A stretch of 64,000 bases of DNA from Cloacimonetes bacterium UBA5614 (lineage in GTDB: Bacteria > Cloacimonadota > Cloacimonadia > Cloacimonadales > Cloacimonadaceae), in NCBI GenBank assembly GCA_002424605.1, contig DIKQ01000005.1, positions 614,401 to 678,400 on the forward strand. Reading direction: 5' to 3'. A program made the position numbers and the translations under genes. Numbering within the stretch: the first letter of the stretch is position 1; each line of letters begins with the position of its first letter. The notes beneath the pieces were generated by a model that did not search any database, was not told the origin of the DNA, and was given only the letters and a program-made list of their open reading frames with translations. Below, one piece after another: positions 17,884-26,946 of this stretch.

Positions 17884-17917
17884 GATGTATCTCCTTGTTG
17901 ATTTTTCTGATGAATCA

Positions 17918-17946
17918 ATGCTGTAAATTTCCCATTTACCTGTCAA
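17918..17946 (-). promoter_or_regulatory. Possible promoter of the serA-like gene
   Basis: TTGACA (17946-17941) and CAGCAT (17923-17918) are spaced by 17 bp on the minus strand, with the ATG 35 bp further on. The -10 box is poor. Confidence 0.3.
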
Positions 17947-18061
17947 TAGAATAATTGTACGAAACCTCCCGGGCAAAAAGTGCTTGCCAAAAAAAGCTGT
18001 GCAGAGTTTGGATGGCACTGTTGTATTTAGAGTAACAAAATCTGACTAAGGAGAGAATTCC

Positions 18062-18811
18062 ATGCGCTACTTATTCGCATCAGTTCTTTTAATAATGAGC
18101 GTCGCCTTGACGGCTCAGATTGGCATGAACATGAACACGCCCGAAGGCTCCGTATCCATGTCTGTGACTGGTATTCCGGTTGAACAGGGCGCACCCGGAA
18201 ACGTAATCGATATGATTGCTGCCAAGCTCGACCTGTTGGAAAAAGAAATCCACTCCAAGCTTAACAAACTGGACCAGAAGAAAGCCGAGAGAATCGTGGA
18301 CGATATCTATGACCTGCTGGCTCTGCTCCAGAGCGGAGAACCCGTTCCCGTAGCCGCTGCCTCCGCATCGGCATCCTCTTCCAGCAGTTCTTCCTCCACC
18401 GCTTCAGGCACCGCCAATATCAACATCAACATCAGCGGTATGGAGGAACAGCCCCGTCCCAAGCCAAGAGACAAACCCAGACCTCCGCACCATGACGAAG
18501 AGCCCAGGCTGGCTGTGAGCAACCGCAAGGCTATTTCCTCCGGCGAGTTCACTTCCCTTGTAGGCAGAATCAAGGCCGAAAGCTTCAGCGATGATAAGCT
18601 TCGCGTCCTGCGCACTGCCGCCAAGAACTATAAGTTCAGCGTAAACCAGATTGTCAGCTTGATCGGTGCCTACACCTTCTCCGAAGACAAGGTGGAAGCA
18701 CTTCGCATCTCCTATCCGGAAGTCACCGACCCGCAGAATAACTATAAAATCCTGGACGCCTTCACCTATTCCAGCGATAAAGAAGAAGCCGACCGGATTA
18801 TCAACGAATAA
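18062..18811 (+). CDS. Exported DUF4476-domain protein
   Basis: 249 residues. It has a signal peptide (MRYLFASVLLIMSVALTA), a helical region (about 50-95, KLDLLEKEIHSKLNKLDQKKAERIVDDIYDLL), a low-complexity Ala/Ser stretch, a Pro/Arg/Lys-rich linker, and a C-terminal domain (about 160-249). The last part, with FTSLVGRIKAESFSDDKLRVLRTAA and two further similar helical repeats, matches DUF4476, known mainly from Bacteroidota exported proteins and without an assigned function. The ATG follows AAGGAGAGAATTCC. It is transcribed divergently from the serA-like gene and 8 bp upstream of the Nif3-like gene, so those two may be co-transcribed. Confidence 0.75.
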   Translation: MRYLFASVLLIMSVALTAQIGMNMNTPEGSVSMSVTGIPVEQGAPGNVIDMIAAKLDLLEKEIHSKLNKLDQKKAERIVDDIYDLLALLQSGEPVPVAAASASASSSSSSSSTASGTANININISGMEEQPRPKPRDKPRPPHHDEEPRLAVSNRKAISSGEFTSLVGRIKAESFSDDKLRVLRTAAKNYKFSVNQIVSLIGAYTFSEDKVEALRISYPEVTDPQNNYKILDAFTYSSDKEEADRIINE

Positions 18812-18819
18812 ACAGAAAA

Positions 18820-19905
18820 ATGCTTGTCTCCGAACTGCTTACACTGCTGAATAAACTGGCTCCGCAAGGGCTGGCATCCTCTTGGGACAATGTGGGACTG
18901 CAGGTGGGAAACCCCTCCCGGCAGGCAGGCAAAGTCCTGCTTACGCTGGATGTGACGCCTTCGGTAGCGGATTATGCCGTGAAGCAGCATTTCGGGACCA
19001 TCATCAGTCACCATCCCCTTATTTTCAGACCCCTGCAATCCGTTACCAGGCAGGATATCCTGACCCTGGCAGAGAACAGGATTGCCGTCATAGCCATGCA
19101 TACCAATCTGGATGTGGTTCCGGATGGAGTAAACTACGCACTGGCAGAGGCATTGGGACTGATAGTGACGGGAACCTTGTCCGATGAGACAGGCAGCAAA
19201 TGGTATCACGGTTCTGTAACTGCTCCGCCGCTGTATCTGGAAAAGCTCGCAGAAGCAATCCACAGCGCCGGAGCAGGCAGAATCGGACTCTACGACAAGT
19301 GTTCAACCCGGCACGACATCAGCGGAACCTTCCGCGCTTTGGAAGGCAGCAATCCCTTCCTCGGCAATCAGGGCAAGTATGAAAAAGTGGACGAGGTGGA
19401 ACTGGAGTTCATGGTCGATTCGTTTAATCTGCCTGCAGTGAAACAAGCCATTAAGCAGACGCATCCCTATGAGACACCCGCCGTCTGGTTTGCCGAGGTT
19501 CAGAACGCCAATCCCACATACGGATTGGGTCTGGTGGGGACGTTGGAAAAAGCGATGAAGCTGGAGACCTTTGCCAAAAAGGTGAAAACAAAGCTGAAAG
19601 CGCCCTTCGTACAGCTTTGGACAGCCGGCAAAGACAAGAGCCATCCGGTGCGGACGGTTGCCGTTTGCGGCGGTGCCGGAGGAAGCTTAATCCATAAAGC
19701 GGCAGCAGTCGCGGATGTCTTCGTCACGGGAGATATCACCTACCATGCCATGCTGGAAAGCTCTGTTCCCCTGATTAATGCAGGGCACTTCCACACCGAG
19801 TTTCCCGTCCTGACAAAGCTGAAATCCCTCCTCAAGAAGCAGGATATCGCCTGCGCCATCTATCCCGCGGAAAGCCACGAAGTCGGCAATAACCTGCTAA
19901 TCTGA
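18820..19905 (+). CDS. Nif3-like dinuclear metal-centre protein (YqfO type)
   Basis: 361 residues, the long YqfO-type length in which a CutA1-like domain is inserted between the two halves of the Nif3 fold. Seen: SSWDNVGLQVGN, the metal-binding FGTIISHHPLIF, IAVIAMHTNLDVVPDGVNYALAEALGL, and in the second half ADVFVTGDITYHAMLESS and NAGHFHTEFPVL, all with conserved His, Asp or Glu ligands. The family is widespread and often annotated as a GTP cyclohydrolase 1 type 2 homologue, but the cellular reaction is unsettled. Its end overlaps the convergent subtilase gene by 9 bp. Confidence 0.88.
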   Translation: MLVSELLTLLNKLAPQGLASSWDNVGLQVGNPSRQAGKVLLTLDVTPSVADYAVKQHFGTIISHHPLIFRPLQSVTRQDILTLAENRIAVIAMHTNLDVVPDGVNYALAEALGLIVTGTLSDETGSKWYHGSVTAPPLYLEKLAEAIHSAGAGRIGLYDKCSTRHDISGTFRALEGSNPFLGNQGKYEKVDEVELEFMVDSFNLPAVKQAIKQTHPYETPAVWFAEVQNANPTYGLGLVGTLEKAMKLETFAKKVKTKLKAPFVQLWTAGKDKSHPVRTVAVCGGAGGSLIHKAAAVADVFVTGDITYHAMLESSVPLINAGHFHTEFPVLTKLKSLLKKQDIACAIYPAESHEVGNNLLI

Positions 19906-22551
19906 CCCGAACGACCGCGCAATCACCCTGTAGAAACGCTTTGGCATCACTCCGTTCTCTTCCCAGGATAGCTGTTCCGTCGTATCAATCCCGATAAATC
20001 CCTGCTCCGCCTCGTCTGATGCCTCAATCCTGTACTGAACTGCATTGGGAACCGCCAGCCAACTCAGAGAGACGCTATCAGCCGTTTTCTCTATCACCAC
20101 ATCCGGGACTATCAGTTCCAGCGTGTTAACCGGAGAAGAAAAATCCTGCATAATGCGGCTGAGCAGAGTGGCTTTGGTATTTGGAGCCGTGCCGTCCGCC
20201 AGTTCTGCCAGGCAATAGGAAAAGATAAAGGATTTCTGCCCATATTGACCATAGTTCTGCACTGCCACGATGCCATAGTCCGATTCATAGAAAGCCGCTG
20301 CAGCGCTGGATGCCGGAACATACCAGTCCATAAAATCCAGCTTGGTCTGGGAGCTGGCTGTGAAAGAGATGCCCTCTGTGCAGGCAGGACCGAAACCGGT
20401 CAGCAGGTTTAAGGCGTTATAGCTTCCGTCATCCGCATTTCCGATGCCCAGCAAAGGCCAGAGCACGTCTGCAGCGGACTGACCTCCGCCCACGTCAGCA
20501 AGGTAATAGCCAAGGTCAAAACCGACTGCGTCATTGCCCTCGAGATAGAGCTTGCCTCCCAGTTCCAGATACTCCTTTACGGCATTAAACATCATCAGCC
20601 GGTCAAAGCGTGTAACATTGTTGGAAAGAGCCGTCGCCATGCCAAAGGACAGGAACACCGCAGAGAAGGAACGCAGCGAATAGGGAAACACCGTGGTATA
20701 ATAGACGCTGTGACCCTGTGCCTGCAAGAGGTTGCGTATGGTTCTGCCGCTGTAGCCCGCTTCCTGTTTACCTTCCCAGACAAAGATTCCGCCTGCGTTA
20801 AGCAGGATATTGAAGGTAAAGCTCGAGCCCACCGCTACCGGAACGTCTGCGCTGACTGTCAGCGTGCAGGTGACTGCTTTGGTGGTGGCATATGCCGCAA
20901 CCCTGCACTGGAAAGCGCCGGAAAGCACATCATAACCGTCAGCGGGCAGGGAGCCATAGTGCGTATTATTCAGGATTATCAGGAAAGGGTCGCTGCAGGA
21001 CAACGTATAGGTCACGTTGTTTGAACTGACCCCGAAAGCGTAGTTGCGCACTTTCAGATTGAGGGAAAACAGCTCATCCGGTTCCAGAGCCAGATTGCCG
21101 TTCGCATCAGACGGAGCCAGCACTTCCGCCAGTCCCAATTTCAGTTCCTGCGTGACCTGCGGATTGACCAGTGAAAGCGCGCCATAGGCATCCAGCATCC
21201 CTTCTCCCAACAGGTTTGGAAGGGTGGGGTTCACCGCATCCACATCGTTGCAGGTGGCAATCAATTGGTTTACCACCTCCTGATTGGACCAGCCGGGATG
21301 TGCGGAACGGATAAGCGCTGCCAGCGCAGTTGCCACCGGTGTGGCATATGAAGTGTAGGCAGTGAGCGGAGTAGCATTATAGGAGCCGTTGAAAGTGGTG
21401 GTATACATATCTCCCGTGGGAGCGCAGACGTCGATAGCGGGACCGTAGCTGGCATAAACGGATTTCACCCCGCTGTTCTGCACCGCCGTCACGGACACCA
21501 CTTTGGGATAGGAGGCGGGATAGAGCAGGGTCTGGTTGCTCATATTGCCAGCCGCCGCCACGATGATAGTGCCCTGGGACCAGATATATTCAATCACATC
21601 CTGTTCTGCCTGGGAAAATTCCGTGCTGCCCGCGGAAAAGTTGATGATATCCGCCCCGTTTTCACAGGCATAGAGCATGGCGTCATAAGCTTTGTAGAGC
21701 GAAGCGCTGCCCGGAAAGGAAGCGGAGATGGGCAACAGCAAAAGGTTCCAGGGCAGGGCGGATACCCCGATCCCGTTATTGGTGCGCGCATTGGCTATGC
21801 CTGCCACAATCGTTCCGTGCCCGTTACCGTCGGAAGGGTTGTTACCCTCATTACCGCCTGAGTCCAGCATGAAGTCCCAGCCGATGACGTCGTCCACATA
21901 GCCGTTGCCGTCGTCGTCAATCCCGTTCCCGCCTGTGATGGTGCCATTTGACCAGTTGATGGTAACTCCCGTCATTTCTGCCGTGTTTATCCTGAGATTG
22001 TCCCTCAGGTCCGGATGCCACCAGCGCACGCCGGTGTCCACGATTGCTATGACAATCCCGGCTGTATCATTTACCCCTTTGTGGATATCCCAGGCAGCGG
22101 CTGCGTTCAGCACGGAAAGATAACTGCTCTGGGCGTAGTAAGGGTCATTGGGTGTGTCCATAAGCTGTTGGATGAAAAGCGGTTCGGCATATTCAAAGCA
22201 CCCGTGGCGCATCAGCAGTTCGCTTGCCGCATAGGGAGAGATATCTTTGGTGTATTCCACCAGAAGGATGAGCGAAAGGTCCGGCACGCCTTCTTTCAGG
22301 CGCTTGGGGTCAAAGCGGAATCTCCGGCTGACCTTCACCGTTCCGAGCTGTTCCAGCGTTCTGTCTGCCTCCGGAAGTCCGAATCCGTCAGTTGGCTGGT
22401 CTGTCAGCAGATGCCTGTACTCCCGCAGAAGCTTGACCACTACCCTGCCCGGTTCAAAGCCCTTGCCATCCGGCGCTGATGTCCCGCCAAAACATTCTGC
22501 AGCAAATATATAAAACAGCAATAATGCAAGCACCAGAAACGCTTTACGCAT
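19897..22551 (-). CDS. Secreted subtilisin-family serine protease
   Basis: 884 residues with a signal peptide (MRKAFLVLALLLFYIFAAECF), an inhibitor-like propeptide (about 30-130) and an S8 catalytic domain (about 150-470). The triad is present: Asp172 in IAIVDTGVRW, His245 in GNGHGTIVAGI, and Ser401 in AYTSYATPVATALAAL. Asn in VAAAGNMSNQT forms the oxyanion hole. A calcium-binding-like loop GNGIDDDGNGYVDD lies between Asp and His. About 330 residues of beta-rich sequence follow, including a segment resembling a glutamine amidotransferase-like fold (EGNDAVGFDLGYY). The protein ends with an Fn3-like domain finishing RFYRVIARSFGSD, not a FlgD-like tail. It probably degrades extracellular protein for amino-acid fermentation. 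Confidence 0.9.
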   Translation of the reverse strand: MRKAFLVLALLLFYIFAAECFGGTSAPDGKGFEPGRVVVKLLREYRHLLTDQPTDGFGLPEADRTLEQLGTVKVSRRFRFDPKRLKEGVPDLSLILLVEYTKDISPYAASELLMRHGCFEYAEPLFIQQLMDTPNDPYYAQSSYLSVLNAAAAWDIHKGVNDTAGIVIAIVDTGVRWWHPDLRDNLRINTAEMTGVTINWSNGTITGGNGIDDDGNGYVDDVIGWDFMLDSGGNEGNNPSDGNGHGTIVAGIANARTNNGIGVSALPWNLLLLPISASFPGSASLYKAYDAMLYACENGADIINFSAGSTEFSQAEQDVIEYIWSQGTIIVAAAGNMSNQTLLYPASYPKVVSVTAVQNSGVKSVYASYGPAIDVCAPTGDMYTTTFNGSYNATPLTAYTSYATPVATALAALIRSAHPGWSNQEVVNQLIATCNDVDAVNPTLPNLLGEGMLDAYGALSLVNPQVTQELKLGLAEVLAPSDANGNLALEPDELFSLNLKVRNYAFGVSSNNVTYTLSCSDPFLIILNNTHYGSLPADGYDVLSGAFQCRVAAYATTKAVTCTLTVSADVPVAVGSSFTFNILLNAGGIFVWEGKQEAGYSGRTIRNLLQAQGHSVYYTTVFPYSLRSFSAVFLSFGMATALSNNVTRFDRLMMFNAVKEYLELGGKLYLEGNDAVGFDLGYYLADVGGGQSAADVLWPLLGIGNADDGSYNALNLLTGFGPACTEGISFTASSQTKLDFMDWYVPASSAAAAFYESDYGIVAVQNYGQYGQKSFIFSYCLAELADGTAPNTKATLLSRIMQDFSSPVNTLELIVPDVVIEKTADSVSLSWLAVPNAVQYRIEASDEAEQGFIGIDTTEQLSWEENGVMPKRFYRVIARSFGSD

Positions 22552-22594
22552 ATCCTCTCCCTTCGGTTTTCATCCCTCCATCCGCCACATGCAA

Positions 22595-22623
22595 AGATTA
22601 TCGCAACCATTCATATTTGTCAA
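22595..22623 (-). promoter_or_regulatory. Promoter of the subtilase gene
   Basis: On the minus strand TTGACA (22623-22618) and TAATCT (22600-22595) are exactly 17 bp apart. The predicted start is about 35 bp upstream of the ATG at 22551. The element at 22630-22701 abuts the -35 box on its upstream side. Confidence 0.65.
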
Positions 22624-22629
22624 GTCCAT

Positions 22630-22701
22630 CCTGCCTGATACGGGAGGGATACGGGAAGGATGCGAGGAGAAAGTCCACGATACCTCCCCGATACAAGCAG
22701 G
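22630..22701. repeat. Palindromic 11-bp-unit element, family 2, copy E
   Basis: Layout CCTGCCT + GATACGGGAGG + GATACGGGAAG + GATGCGAGGAG + a 9-nt centre AAAGTCCAC + GATACCTCCCC + GATACAAGCAGG. It is 72 bp long with the same module lengths as copy D at 7993. It sits 6 bp upstream of the subtilase -35 box in a divergent gap. Confidence 0.8.
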
Positions 22702-22763
22702 GAAGAAGCCATTATCATATCTTAGAATATGCACATTCAAATATCTTGACGTAATCTTTCAGT

Positions 22764-24014
22764 ATGGTGAGTTATCTATCCGAGATGGATTTTGAAAAGT
22801 TTATGTCCGACCGTGAGAAATATGGCGCTGAAATCAGGCAGATGATTCACAAAGCCTTGAAAAGCACCATCAAGGGCGAATTTTCCGCCCACAAGGACTA
22901 CCCGGTCTATGTCACGAAAAAGCAATACCGCCAGACCACCATGACGGACGGACTGCCCATCCTGATACCCAACATCCCCAACGTAATCCTGGACTGGGCG
23001 GGCATTGAAGATAAAAACATCACCCATGACGACCTGCTGATTCTGGATTTGGAGACCACAGGGCTGAGCCGGGGCGGAGGCATGATTGCCTTTATGATAG
23101 GCATCGGCTATTACGAGAACGACAACTACATAGTGGAGCAGTATTTCCTGCCGGAGCCGGATGCGGAAATCAATTCCTTTGACCTTATACTGCCCCACCT
23201 GGACCGCAAAGGCGTGCTGGTCACCTTCAACGGCAAGACCTTTGACTTGCCTGTCCTGGAAAGCCGTTTTCTGCATAATAGATTATGGATAGACCTGCGC
23301 AGCAAACAGCATATAGACCTGCTTCACTTAGCCAGAAGGTTATGGAAAAAGAAGATGCCGTCCTGTGCCTTGGAAACGCTGGAATACTACATTTTGGGGC
23401 ACATCCGCGACAAGGAACTGGATATCGAAGGCAGCATCATTCCGCAGACCTATTTCCAGTTCCTGATTAATGGCGACCCCGAACTGCTGCAAAGGATTTT
23501 CCTGCATAACCGGACCGACGTTCTGCACACGGCGGCGCTCTTTGCCATGATTTGCGAGCAGATTGACTATCCCCTTCCGGATGACAGGGATATCCGGATT
23601 GACTATCACGCGGTGGGGAGATTGTACCAGTCGCAGGGACGCAAGGACGAGGCAAAAGCCATCCTCACGGCTCTGGCAGATGAGAACTATATCACCCCTG
23701 AACTGGTCTATGATTTGGGTATTTTGCACAAGAAAGACAAAGCGTTTGCCGAAGCGGAAAGCTTCTTCCGGCAAGGAGCAGACCTGCTTCACAACCCCAG
23801 TATGCTGGAACTGTGCATCCTGCTGGAGCAGAAAAGCAAGGACTTTGAGTCCGCTTTAATGATAGCAGAAGCCCTGTCCTTTAACCTGTTGGCAGACCCA
23901 TATGGCAACGAAAAGAAACTGATGGAATTGGAAAAACGCATCAGCCGACTGAAAGCCAGGATGGGTAAACCACCGAAAGCCCCGAAAACACGGAAAGAGT
24001 TAAAAGGAGAATAA
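22764..24014 (+). CDS. RNase H-fold 3'-5' exonuclease (YprB-like) with TPR-like C-terminus
   Basis: 416 residues. The exonuclease-like domain (about 85-265) keeps a DEDD-type acidic set: LDLETTGLSRGGG, then VTFNGKTFDLPVLESRF, and a last Asp in FLHNRTDVLHTAALF. This matches the ribonuclease H-like YprB family, whose natural substrate is not firmly known. The C-terminal part (about 285-400) has TPR-like helical repeats (AVGRLYQSQGRKDEAKAILTAL). No Shine-Dalgarno box precedes ATG 22764; ATG 22785 is an alternative start. It is the first gene of a run leading to rph, with the next start 1 bp after its stop, and a joint RNA-processing role is plausible. Confidence 0.7.
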   Translation: MVSYLSEMDFEKFMSDREKYGAEIRQMIHKALKSTIKGEFSAHKDYPVYVTKKQYRQTTMTDGLPILIPNIPNVILDWAGIEDKNITHDDLLILDLETTGLSRGGGMIAFMIGIGYYENDNYIVEQYFLPEPDAEINSFDLILPHLDRKGVLVTFNGKTFDLPVLESRFLHNRLWIDLRSKQHIDLLHLARRLWKKKMPSCALETLEYYILGHIRDKELDIEGSIIPQTYFQFLINGDPELLQRIFLHNRTDVLHTAALFAMICEQIDYPLPDDRDIRIDYHAVGRLYQSQGRKDEAKAILTALADENYITPELVYDLGILHKKDKAFAEAESFFRQGADLLHNPSMLELCILLEQKSKDFESALMIAEALSFNLLADPYGNEKKLMELEKRISRLKARMGKPPKAPKTRKELKGE

Positions 24015-24015
24015 T

Positions 24016-24891
24016 ATGAAAAGAATAGTGTTGATTCTTTTATATTTTTTGCTTGGAATAGTGCTTTTCTGGGCTCAAAACTCTGAAATTAAGTCTAATA
24101 CTGAAACAGAACCAACCTCTACACAGATAATGGACAACTTTATTTCTGAGACAAACTTTATAGGAACCTATGCTTTATCAAAGGATGAACGGATATTCTC
24201 AGAATTGATAGGTGCATTTCCGTTACCAAAAGTAATAGACCAAAATACATTCATTTCAAATTGCGACAGCATTATAAAGATAATACTTAAACTGTATGGA
24301 AACAACTCTGATGCTTTTTCATTGAACCACCTTAAGCTGTATGATACAGAGGGTTCCATTATGGAAAATCGCGAGTATTCAGCTAGGTTTATCCAAGCTT
24401 ATAACGGAATCCACCTTATAATGATGGATAATCATTATGCTCAAGCTTTAAGCGATTACAAAGAGTTCTCAGAAACAGATAGCTTTGGTGAATTTTCACA
24501 ATTCATGAGGAAAAAAGAGCAAAACAAAGAATATAAAAAATGGGGATATCCTCCAAACGGATATCCAATACAGGGTAGAATTGAGATAAGATACAAGCCT
24601 AATGATGCCATTTATTTAATACATAATCAGATGTTTTTGAAACTTGCTGAACTGCCTGTTCTTAGCGTAACCAAAGATGATGCTCTGACTATTGCAGCAA
24701 ATAAATACAAAGGTCCTGTATATGTTCAAGATTTGAATCTATTTGCAATCCCAAAGAATGAAAGCAGAACAGCTTTCGTTTTGAGGTATATTTGGAAAGC
24801 AGGAAGCTCTGACGGCAGGTATAGTGGTAATGATTATATGATAGATGGCACAACAGGGAAAATTCTTTTAGAAAGTGAATGGATGGAATAA
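24016..24891 (+). CDS. Exported protein of unknown function, paralogue of the 24991 gene
   Basis: 291 residues, not recognised. An N-terminal hydrophobic stretch (MKRIVLILLYFLLGIVLFWA) is a signal peptide or anchor. The body aligns with the downstream gene in three places: the segment around GAFPLPKVIDQNTFISNCDSI and LKLYG, the segment around EIRYKPNDAIYLIHNQMFLK, and an end like a PepSY domain (NDYMIDGTTGKIL). A. AAGGAGAATAAT precedes the ATG and overlaps the end of the upstream gene. Base composition is clearly more AT-rich than the neighbouring genes, suggesting acquisition. The gene is followed by a broken copy of the start of rph, so it and its paralogue probably arose by tandem duplication of a gene-plus-rph-start unit. 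Confidence 0.6.
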   Translation: MKRIVLILLYFLLGIVLFWAQNSEIKSNTETEPTSTQIMDNFISETNFIGTYALSKDERIFSELIGAFPLPKVIDQNTFISNCDSIIKIILKLYGNNSDAFSLNHLKLYDTEGSIMENREYSARFIQAYNGIHLIMMDNHYAQALSDYKEFSETDSFGEFSQFMRKKEQNKEYKKWGYPPNGYPIQGRIEIRYKPNDAIYLIHNQMFLKLAELPVLSVTKDDALTIAANKYKGPVYVQDLNLFAIPKNESRTAFVLRYIWKAGSSDGRYSGNDYMIDGTTGKILLESEWME

Positions 24892-24899
24892 GGAAACAA

Positions 24900-24975
24900 A
24901 TGCCGCTTAGAAAGATAAGCATCACAAGACAATACATACCCAATGGGAAGGGAACTGCCTGAATGCCGAATAAGC
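24900..24975 (+). pseudogene. Remnant of the 5' end of rph
   Basis: Starting at ATG 24900 the frame reads MPLRKISITRQYIPNGKGTA and stops. This matches the first residues of the intact RNase PH at 26251 (MRKITITRNYMPNAEGSC). At the nucleotide level similarity continues past the stop through TGCCTGA-TGC with a 1-bp deletion, so the stop comes from a frameshift. It lies 8 bp after the stop of the first unknown paralogue, just as intact rph follows the second. Only about 75 bp remain; the next gene begins at 24991. Confidence 0.75.
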
Positions 24976-24990
24976 CAAGAAAGGAATTGT

Positions 24991-26235
24991 ATGGGTAGAT
25001 GGATTTCATTCTGGAAAAGCTTATTCCGCAGTTTAAAGAGGGTTGCATTGCTGCTTCTTATCGCTGTTGCCTGTCTGCTTATCATACTCTGGGCTTTTGG
25101 CATACGTTTCAGAGATTTTATGCCGCCCAAGGAACTTCCCGAGTACACCCGCCCCAGAATTTTTTACCCGATTAATTCATATGACAATTCTGCCCCAGAC
25201 CAGACAAAACATTATGGAGTGAACAAACCTGGTGTGCTGGAATCCATCGTGAATTATCACGTGGAATCAATCGCCAATATTTACGATAACTGGATGGATT
25301 TCAGATACAGCAACCCACCGGATCTTGGGCTATTTATCAAATATCTCAGGTATCAGTTTAAAGAAAAAACCATCGTGGCTGATTCTTCCTTGATAAACCG
25401 GGATATGGTACTGAGGGATTTTTATGAAAAGACAGGATTCATGGGGAATATAAATGACCCTAATTATAATCCTTACTTCCTGGGGAGGAACCTCACTTTC
25501 AGCTACTTAAAAGGTTCTTTCAACCTTCCCGAACCATTAGATACAACAAGCTTCAGAAGTAATGCTGATTTCCTGGTGAAAAATATACTGGCCATGTATG
25601 GAGGGGAAAAAGCCGGTTTTATTCTTATCAAAAGCCCTGTATACAGAGAAAGCGGTGTTTATTACCGCGAGATAAAGCCAAAAAGCTCTAAAGAAAACAG
25701 TCTTTATTATAGAAGAGAATTCATTCCTTATGTTAAAAAAGAAGCTGTCGGCTATTATGCAATCTATGATCAGAAACTTGATAAGTATAATCCTTCTGTT
25801 TTGAGAAAGTCTGATTCTAACTGCGAACTGGTTATCAAGTATAAAGAGATGTCAAAGCAGTATGAAATCTATAACCAGCTATTTGAAGTCCCCTTGTCAA
25901 TACCAAAAGACAAGATTGGAAGACAGAAAGCCATTAAGATAGCTACCTCTGTTATGCTCAAACGCTCCGGGCTGCCTAAGACCGCTCTCGATACGCTATC
26001 CATAGAAGTTCGGAAAGGTTACTCAATCAATGTTCTGGATCCTTACTCTATCGCACAATACCGCTATCGTGTTCAATCCTCATGGTATATAAGATTTACG
26101 AGGAAATATCCGGATATTATATATATTTCTCCTTTTCCATTCGAAGAAAAAAACAATCGGTATCAAGATAATTATGAAGTAGATGCATACAGCGGTAGAA
26201 TTCAATGGGAAAATAATGTTGGCTGTGGTATATAG
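24991..26235 (+). CDS. Membrane-anchored protein of unknown function, paralogue of the 24016 gene
   Basis: About 414 residues from ATG 24991, chosen because AAAGGAATT lies at the right distance; the longer frame from 24943 would use part of the rph remnant. A transmembrane helix (about 16-36, VALLLLIAVACLLIILWAFG) is followed by a Tyr-rich, mostly exported domain. Segments resembling the upstream gene are SFNLPEPLDTTSFRSNADFLVKNILAMYG, ELVIKYKEMSKQYEIYNQLFEVPL and the PepSY-like end DNYEVDAYSGRIQWEN. It has about 120 extra residues between the anchor and the shared region. It is AT-rich like its paralogue. No function is assigned. Confidence 0.6.
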   Translation: MGRWISFWKSLFRSLKRVALLLLIAVACLLIILWAFGIRFRDFMPPKELPEYTRPRIFYPINSYDNSAPDQTKHYGVNKPGVLESIVNYHVESIANIYDNWMDFRYSNPPDLGLFIKYLRYQFKEKTIVADSSLINRDMVLRDFYEKTGFMGNINDPNYNPYFLGRNLTFSYLKGSFNLPEPLDTTSFRSNADFLVKNILAMYGGEKAGFILIKSPVYRESGVYYREIKPKSSKENSLYYRREFIPYVKKEAVGYYAIYDQKLDKYNPSVLRKSDSNCELVIKYKEMSKQYEIYNQLFEVPLSIPKDKIGRQKAIKIATSVMLKRSGLPKTALDTLSIEVRKGYSINVLDPYSIAQYRYRVQSSWYIRFTRKYPDIIYISPFPFEEKNNRYQDNYEVDAYSGRIQWENNVGCGI

Positions 26236-26250
26236 CCCTGAGGATTAAAC

Positions 26251-26937
26251 ATGAGAAAGATAACCATCACACGCAACTACATGCCAAATGCTGAAGGCAG
26301 TTGCCTGATTGCGTTCGGAGATACGAAAGTCATCTGCAGCGCCTCTGTTGAAAAGAAAGTTCCGCCCCACATAGACGAAACGCAGTCAGGCTGGCTGACC
26401 GCTGAATATGCCATGCTGCCGCGCAGTACACAATCAAGAGTGAAAAGGGACGGCATCGGCAGGGTCAACAGCCGGGGGATTGAAATCCAGCGGTTGATTG
26501 GCAGAAGCTTGCGCCAGGCGGTGGATTTGACCAAGCTGGCGGGTTACACCATTACCGTGGACTGCGACGTTCTGCAGGCAGATGGCGGGACCCGGACTGC
26601 TGCCATCACGGGCGGTTGCATCGCTGTCTATGATGCAGTGCAGACCATGCTTCAGAAAGGCATGATAGCGGAGAACGCCTTTGAGCAATGGATTGCCGCT
26701 ATCTCGGCAGGGATTATTGACGGCAAGCCGGAAGTGGATTTGGACTATGCCAAAGACAGCCGTGCCGAAGTGGATTTGAACGTGGTGATGACGGAAAAAG
26801 GCGAGTTTGTAGAAGTGCAGGGCACGGGTGAGCAGGGCACGTTTTCACATAAGCAATTGAATACCTTGTTAGCGTTGTCCCACAGGGCAATCAATAAACT
26901 GATAGCAAAGCAGAAGAAGTCGGTAAAAGCAGTTTAA
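26251..26937 (+). CDS. rph: Ribonuclease PH
   Basis: 228 residues, close to the family length of about 240. The enzyme is a phosphorolytic 3'-5' exoribonuclease that trims tRNA precursors. Seen: MRKITITRNYMPNAEGSCLIAFGDTKVICSASVEKKVPP, GWLTAEYAMLPRSTQSR, the RNA-binding SRGIEIQRLIGRSLRQAVD, the active-site region DCDVLQADGGTRTAAITGG, and VDLNVVMTEKGEFVEVQGTGEQGTFS. GAGGATTAAAC precedes the ATG. A broken duplicate of its first codons lies at 24900. It converges on nadD with a structured 54-nt element between. Confidence 0.95.
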   Translation: MRKITITRNYMPNAEGSCLIAFGDTKVICSASVEKKVPPHIDETQSGWLTAEYAMLPRSTQSRVKRDGIGRVNSRGIEIQRLIGRSLRQAVDLTKLAGYTITVDCDVLQADGGTRTAAITGGCIAVYDAVQTMLQKGMIAENAFEQWIAAISAGIIDGKPEVDLDYAKDSRAEVDLNVVMTEKGEFVEVQGTGEQGTFSHKQLNTLLALSHRAINKLIAKQKKSVKAV

Positions 26938-26946
26938 AAGCAGCCA

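Noticed and set aside
17884..18018. N-terminal extension of the serA-like protein
   Set aside because: It lacks family similarity, covers promoter-like sequence, and the ATG at 17883 has a strong ribosome site.
24943..24990. Longer N-terminus for the second unknown paralogue
   Set aside because: The extension would be encoded by the frameshifted rph remnant; a ribosome site supports ATG 24991.
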